From: Kingdonia uniflora
Lineage: Eukaryota; Streptophyta; Magnoliopsida; Ranunculales; Circaeasteraceae
Length of the DNA stretch: 64,000 nt
Assembly: GCA_014058105.1 (NCBI GenBank)
Contig: JACGCM010001245.1
Location: forward strand, 868,001 to 932,000
Direction of reading: 5' to 3'
A model generated the notes under the pieces. The model had not been told where the DNA came from, searched no databases, and saw only the letters and a list, made by a program, of their open reading frames with translations. Below, in pieces: positions 58,701 to 64,000 of the stretch. Every line of letters starts with the position of its first letter. Position 1 is the stretch's first letter. Made by a program: the position numbers and the translations under genes.

Positions 58701-61700
58701 ACTATCGAAGAAAATGACAGGCAGGGTTCTGTGTATTCACTCCATGTTTATAGGTTAGAACACACTATTGGAACGGTTTCTAATATACTCCTCAGGGCTC
58801 AGATAGTGTGGAGGATTATCTGGATTATATCTCAACTTTCTTTAAAAAGGAGAGAAGATCTAAAGAGTGCACATATAACAATTACTTTCAAGGAATTTCT
58901 ATTATTTCATCATAGTATGACCAAGGTGGAGTGGGACCTCCAACCTTTGCACCAAACATATCCATGGAGGCATATTTAGACCTTTCCATTCACATTGTAA
59001 CCCACTTGAATATTTATAGTCATAAAAGGTACATCTAAGAGATGGTCTTACGTTCACCTTCTTATAAAATCTAGGAATGCAACATTAGCATGACTTCTCA
59101 CTTAGATCATTCGATCGCAGGCTCAGTTCTTGGATTAGCCAATCAAAGTCGACCGAAGTGACTTGGCGGGGGCTTAGGAGTTAGACTCACAGGCTTTTGA
59201 TAATTATTTCAACGCTAAATAGGATAGGTGATTAGGCATCGTGAGTGCCCCATACCGTACCCAACTCGGGATTGGCGGGGAACTTAATCAAGCAATTCAG
59301 GATAATCGCTAGGCCATTGTTATTACGATCACAGCTTCTGACTAGTGTGTGGGATATGGATTCTTGCTCCCACGGCACTGATTAGGGTTCGTCCCTTAGC
59401 AAATCATCAAATTATTTTTTCCTAAAAGTGACTAGTAACTGGGTCGGAGCCCGGTGTTGCCCATCGACGAACATTTAGATGTTCAGTACAGGTGTCAATC
59501 CTACCACAATATATGAAGATGGGACCCTCAACGTCGGCCTGGTATTATGTGGGTTATGATTTATATTTATCACTGGATATTTGGACCCACTAGCAACGTA
59601 TATACTGTAGGGCAGATAATTATCACTTTGATGAGACGATATTTCTAGTATTGGGGAGAGATATGACAGTCAATGCTGAGGATACTTCAAAGAGGTCTTG
59701 GAAAATAGTACCATTATCTCATTTAGATCCCCGTATATAAGTTAGGTGACAATAAGGTTCAGCACATTTCAAACCTCTAATAGGTCATAAATATATTGCT
59801 AGAAACATTCATAGGCACTATTGAAGTTCTGTAAGTATATGTACCTGCAAGTAATATACCTACACAGCAAAGCATTCTGGGAGAACTAGTACCGTAGCTG
59901 AACGTTCCATGGGAATTAGTACCGCAAACAAGTCAGAAGCTCGCGCTTACTGCGGGGCACCATTGGAAGAAAGTATTTTGAGACTGGGTATTGCAGAATA
60001 TGAGACAAATATGTCTAATGGTGTATTCGGTTCATCGAGGATGAAACCACCCATCAATGAGGCAATAGTAGCTACGCGGCCAGTTAATACATTACGAGAC
60101 TAGCCTAGGGTGGCACATACGCGTATGATGATAAGAATATATTGATCCATTAAAATTCTGTAATTGTTCAATGTAAGATTGTTCAGTAGAGATTTGTTAA
60201 CAAGGTATTCATATTCGCCGCTGTGCTCGCATTCAAAGATGAGGATTCAAAACCACTTATTGTAAATAACTGTGTGTTGTTTTACATTGGCCAAAGTGGG
60301 TATCTGGAATCCAAGCAGAGCTCAGCTTGTTAGCATAATGCGAAGTGATATAATTGAGCCTATTAGTTATAAATGGGAAAGGAACGAAAACCTAATTAAC
60401 TCAGAGATATAATTTGGTCAAGGCAAGACTAGTTCCCGAAGAAATCTTTAAGAGATCGAGCATCGATTGTACTATAACCTATTACCTGGTTATGGACGCT
60501 ATAACGTTTCAGTACTGATTAGTTTGTCAAGTTGTCAAGGACAAGCTAGACATGCATCTGATGTAAATACTGTGTATTTATATGGGAAACTAGATTCAGA
60601 TATCAACATGAAGTTACCTACGAAGGTATAAGCTTCTGGAAGCAACTAAGCCCGGCACACGAAGTGTGTACATAATAAAACTGGAAAAATAATTGTTGAC
60701 TTGAAGCAATCAGGGCTCATGAGACATAGTAAGTTAACGGAGTATTTGAAGGTTGGGGATTTTGCAAATATCCTTATCTGTCTATGTATTCTTATTTAGA
60801 ATATAGAAATTAGCTTCAATATCATCTTATTTAGAATACAGAAATCATTAGTCCTCCGGAGGAGATCGCTTGAGCCGTCAAATACCTTGGGAAGGAATTC
60901 AAAATATAAGACCTTGGGAAATCAAGTAGTGTATCGATTTATAGATCGAACATCTTGATAGTGGCATACTCATACACCTAGCAATATATATCAAAAGAGT
61001 TATCTAACACTTCAGTATGGATGTAGTATATGGTGTTAAGTCATTTATTGCGCGTCCATCACTTGGGTATGGCCAACGGTATCTTCCACCATCCTAATAG
61101 GGGTAGAAACTCTCAAGGCCGTGATGCCAAAGCTAGGAGGTGTTTTTCTATAGTTAGCTAGGTATACTAGACCCAATGACTCATTCGCATAAAGCTGTTT
61201 GGTTTGCCATAGTTTTGTTCCTACCCAAAAGCACTGGATTGAGATCAAACACATTTTAAGGAATCTGATCGGTATGAAAGACTGGGGTCTGTTCTACTCG
61301 AAATGGTAAACGATAAAATATAAAGTACACTGATACATAATACTTCTCAGACCCACATAGAGGCCATTGTAAAATAGATTATGTGTTTATGTACGAGGAT
61401 ACATAAAGATTCTTGGAGATCGATGAAGAAGACAGCAGTAGCTACACCTCGAACCATAAAGATTCTTGCACTTAATGAAGCTGACAGAGAATGTTGGTTG
61501 CGGTCCAAGATACATCTCATCAACCAAAGTTGTGGCGTGTTCTATCAAAGATAAAGCATCGACTATATATGAAGACAATTTAACTTGCATAATTCAAGTC
61601 AATGGCGATTTATCAATGGCGACAGAATGAATCACATTTCATAGAAGCCATTCCAACCTTATGAATTATAAAAGGCGAATGAGATTGGTGTTATTGAAGA

Positions 61701-61860
61701 TATTTTAGAAGATATATTTACAAATCCATGCACGAAGACTCTTGTACCACTTACGTTTAAGCAGCTAGTACACGGAATTGGCATGCAAAAGATTCACTTA
61801 TTAATATCTTAAGGAAATATATCTCATGGAGATCGACGTCAGGGAGAGTAGTTCCAACCA
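58700..61860 (+). pseudogene. pol remnant of copia copy A
   Basis: The region runs parallel to 19430-22290 of copy B. Recognisable scraps are the integrase C-terminal region near 59390-59580, the VKARLV...CTITYYLVMDA RT block near 60418, and the terminal RNase H block (PCTKTLVPLTFKQLVHGI) near 61722. A frame at 59909-60100 (MGISTANKSEARAYCGAPLE, then SSRMKPPINEAIVATRPVN) is the same position as 20397-20590 in copy B. All are full of stops. At about 58690-58920 copy A carries extra sequence not seen in copy B. Confidence 0.65.
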
Positions 61861-62086
61861 GACGTGGACACATGTGTGTTGTACTTTTTTTTCTTGATAG
61901 TACAATTTTTATCCTTGGAGGTTTTACTGACTGGAGGTTTTGATGAGGCGACGTATACGCGTCCATAACCCATACAGGGAATTGGATTGTACTTTTTCCT
62001 TGTACAGATTTTTGCCCAAGGTGGCTTTTCTAGGCAGAGGTTTTGATGAGGCAAGTCATCCTGGTATCGAACACCCCAAAGGGGAG

Positions 62087-62343
62087 TGTTAGGAGTTGGG
62101 TCCAGCCCAAGCTATGAGCCCAACAGGGTTGGGGTGTCCTATTGGACTCCTACTAAAGCCCATAGACCTTTAGGGTTATGGGGAAAGTTTGAGATGTTTA
62201 GGTAACCTATTCAATAGGGTTATCTCCTTTGTATTACGTATAGTTACAAAGTTCTCAATGAATCAGTAAAGAATCCCCTCTCTCTCTCAATTTCTCTAAA
62301 GATATAGAACTGCTAATCTTCAATAGTATTATATTTCTTAACA
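62087..62343 (+). repeat. 3' LTR of copia copy A
   Basis: It follows a polypurine tract (ccccaaaggggag), begins TGTTAGGAGTTGGGTCC and ends TTTCTTAACA. It is clearly closer to the LTR at 36018 than to the LTR of copy B, which confirms that these two are a pair. Confidence 0.92.
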
Positions 62344-62540
62344 AGAACTAGCTTCACAGAATGCCGAGTCCAAGCCAGAACCTTCCAAATGGGCAGAGAG
62401 TCAGAGAGGAGCTAAAAAACTTACTTGTAATATCAAATCAGAGGAGAAAGTGCAGCAAACAAAATCTCTCTCTCTCTCTCTCTCTCGATCTCCATTACTC
62501 TCATCTCCGTAACTCTCCCGCGATCTCCCTCTCCCTTCAG
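62344..62540 (+). other. Right flank of copia copy A, with (CT)n
   Basis: The target duplication agaac is followed by a frame reading MPSPSQNLPNGQRVREELKN, which could be the continued leader/gag start of the Tat element interrupted at 36012; this is a guess. A (CT)n run at 62465-62489 leads into the NFXL2-like sequence and looks like a plant 5' UTR. Confidence 0.35.
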
Positions 62541-62768
62541 ATGCACCATTTCAGCTTCAGCTCTAATTCATCTCTAATGGCGCCGAAAACCCTAAACCTC
62601 TCTGCACCATCAGATTCTGACAACAATACCACTATCCAATCTTTCTTCGCGTCGTCTCGATCCGAAGCTCTATCATGTATGATATGTTCGGTGAGAATCA
62701 GATTGGTTGATCCAACTTGGTCATGTTTCAATGGCTGCTTCACTGTGTTTGCAAAGTCATGGTTGTAA
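62541..62768 (+). pseudogene. NFXL2-like first-exon fragment (NF-X1-type zinc finger protein)
   Basis: From Met at 62541 or 62577 (MAPKTLNLSAPSDSDN) the frame reads TIQSFFASSRSEALSCMICS, then VRIRLVDPTWSCFNGCF, and stops at 62768. The SCxIC...DPTWSC...CF pattern is the RING/PHD-like start of plant NFXL2, a transcription regulator linked to the circadian clock and stress. Where relatives continue VFH.xCIQSWAR, this reads VFAKSWL and stops, so the zinc site is broken. The rest of the gene is not in the window. It is directly followed by peroxidase-like sequence. Confidence 0.65.
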
Positions 62769-62820
62769 CTTCATTAAATATGTTACTACAGTTCTAATGA
62801 GCATTTGTAAACAACTGAAG

Positions 62821-63530
62821 TTGGATACTTGTCCCAAACTCAACCAAATTGTCCAAGAAACAATCACAATCAAGAAAGAAAGAAAGGAAAAAACACTAAT
62901 GCACAGCAGACACCCTCTATTTTGTCATCCATGATTGTACAGTCGAAGGCTGCAACACATCCATCCTCGTTACCTCTAAAACCTTCAACAAAGCCGAGTG
63001 CGATGCCGACATCAATCTCTCCCTCACCGGTGATACATTAGATATCATCCGCACCAAGACCGCTCTCGATCTCGAGAGTCACAACATCATCTCGTGCTCG
63101 AATATCCTCACCCTCGCCACCTGAGATCACGTAACAATGGTGGGTGGTCTTTTTATCAAGTTTGATTAGGTCAAAAAGATGGAGTGGTATCAAAATCAAC
63201 TCAAGTAAAGGACAATCTTACCTGAATCGCAGATGGGAATGCCAAAGATTATTGATTTATTACGGTGAAGAGGTTTTCGGTTCAGGAACTAGTGGCATTA
63301 AGTGGTGCTCACACCATTGGGTTCTCACATTATAAAGAGTTTTCTATTCGGATCTTTAATTACAACCCCCCAATCGATCACACATAGAACCCTAGGTTAG
63401 CCGATGGGCCTAAAGAAGGTGGGCGAACTACGAATCAAACTCCACGGTATCGACATTTAATAAGTTTGATAACACGTATAAACAAAATTTACCGAAGGGA
63501 TTGGGGTTGTTGTTGACAGATCGGGTCATG
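62821..63530 (+). pseudogene. Class III peroxidase pseudogene
   Basis: The sequence starts TCPKLNQIVQETITIKKERK and shifts frame to HDCTVEGCNTSILVTSKTF (distal His region). It continues NKAECDADINLSLTGDTLDI, ISCSNILTLAT, stop, then VTMVGG. Later it has ELVALSGAHTIGFSHYKEF (proximal His region) and LPKGLGLLLTDRVM. These are in the right order for a secreted plant peroxidase of the PER31/41/63 type. There is no signal peptide, several stops and frameshifts occur (for example near 62920, 63122, 63170), and the last quarter is missing. No intron is seen, so it could be a processed copy or derive from an intronless member. Confidence 0.8.
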
Positions 63531-63716
63531 ATTGTGGATTTTGCGAATGAAGTATTTTGCGGATTTATATGCGAATTGACTAACATAGATATACTTAACT
63601 TGTTTCGTTTGAGTAACGCACACAACATTGTCGATGCACTTTGCAACTTAGCTATTCTTCAAAAAAAAATCCAGGCATATATGCCGAGAATTCATCCATA
63701 AATCAAGCTCATATCT
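63531..63716 (+). other. Unassigned open frame after the peroxidase
   Basis: The frame in phase with the end of the peroxidase runs on to 63701 (IVDFANEVFCGFICELTNID, then AHNIVDALCNLAIL). It does not match the peroxidase tail. The AHNIVDAL stretch faintly recalls the end of a LINE RNase H, but I would not name it. Confidence 0.3.
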
Positions 63717-64000
63717 AATAAGGTGCTCGAGGTCGACATAAAATCTACTACTCGATTCCTCCAACATACAAACCCCGAGTATTGGATTCAGTCAACTGAC
63801 TTAAATCATACTTGAGGGCGAGCTCGACCTCATTATTAATCTTTTCAGCAGCTCTCAGCTAAGCTTGACGATCAACCGCATTAATAAGCTCTTCATCATC
63901 TTCCAACTAAGCTCCATGTTTGACCTCATACTTATGAAGCGTTATGCCAGCTCTCAATTCAAGCTCATTAAAAATCCTATCCAATAAGGTGCTCGAGGTC
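63717..64000 (+). repeat. Spaced direct repeat aataaggtgctcgaggtc
   Basis: The string aataaggtgctcgaggtc occurs at about 63717-63735 and again at the window end (63983-64000). The intervening 266 bp hold variants of cagctctcagctaagct and tccaactaagctc. It looks like the beginning of a tandemly repeated unit, typical of some gypsy leaders, that continues outside the window. Confidence 0.6.

Larger units (their letters stand above)
36018..62343 (+). mobile_element. Ty1/copia LTR retrotransposon, copy A, 26.3 kb with nested insertions
   Basis: The 5' LTR (36018-36275) and 3' LTR (62087-62343) are about 258 bp, closely similar, and begin TGTTAGGAGTTGGGTCCAGC and end ATTTCTTAACA. The flanks agaat (36013-36017) and agaac (62344-62348) are a 5-bp target duplication with one change. 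Internal sequence of the family lies at 36276-37966, 40852-41246, 50676-50914, about 54661-54952 and 57655-62086. Everything else between the LTRs is inserted DNA: two hAT elements, a Tat gypsy element, a deleted gypsy element and a SINE-like unit. Removing them leaves roughly 7 kb, close to copy B. Confidence 0.9.

Noticed and set aside
63531..63701. Continuation of the open frame beyond the peroxidase as the true peroxidase C-terminus
   Set aside because: The expected DPRTRPFV, F..DF..AM.K and C-terminal Cys blocks are not present.

Overview
The window is plant nuclear DNA, almost certainly from an angiosperm and probably a eudicot or early-diverging eudicot; I cannot name the species. It is AT-rich and packed with nested, decayed retrotransposons. 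It also holds old nuclear copies of plastid DNA, several plant DNA transposons, and one intact multi-exon plant gene.

The only gene that looks functional is on the minus strand at 24208-34064. It encodes L-galactose dehydrogenase, the aldo-keto reductase of ascorbate synthesis, in five exons that join cleanly to 323 codons. Introns 3 and 4 (2.4 and 6.3 kb) have been swollen by a TIR element, a LINE remnant and another inverted-repeat element.

Left part (1-24.2 kb): an LTR-like remnant; a full-domain but broken L1-type LINE with an RNase H domain (713-5602); an F-box-associated gene scrap and a 143-bp tandem duplication; a 436-bp hAT MITE with a perfect 8-bp target duplication; a Pack-MULE-like element carrying a dead DOG1-like coding region (7182-8341); a plastid ycf2 copy (about 8780-10629); a Ty3/gypsy element cut off inside integrase (10630-15197); and a Ty1/copia element (copy B, 15974-22772). 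Copy B is flanked on both sides by a duplicated 0.73-kb segment that includes plastid inverted-repeat spacer DNA.

Right part (34.3-64 kb): opposed fragments of Tat-lineage gypsy elements, then a second copy of the same copia family (copy A). Copy A has been stretched to 26.3 kb (36018-62343) by insertions: two related non-autonomous hAT elements in opposite orientation, a 9.4-kb Tat-type gypsy element with dual RNase H and an antisense ORF, and a 3.7-kb internally deleted gypsy element whose LTRs carry repeated GTTCGAAC palindromes, plus a SINE-like unit. The window ends with an NFXL2-like exon fragment, a class III peroxidase pseudogene and a spaced direct repeat.

I see no operon, defence system or other clearly new cellular system. 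The observations most worth checking are the conserved start of the antisense ORF in two Tat copies, the fold-back junction at a plastid-DNA insertion, the bZIP-site cluster in the copia leader, and the duplicated plastid-containing segment lying 25 bp from the end of the L-galactose dehydrogenase coding region. Domain calls come from reading the translations; no database search was run.
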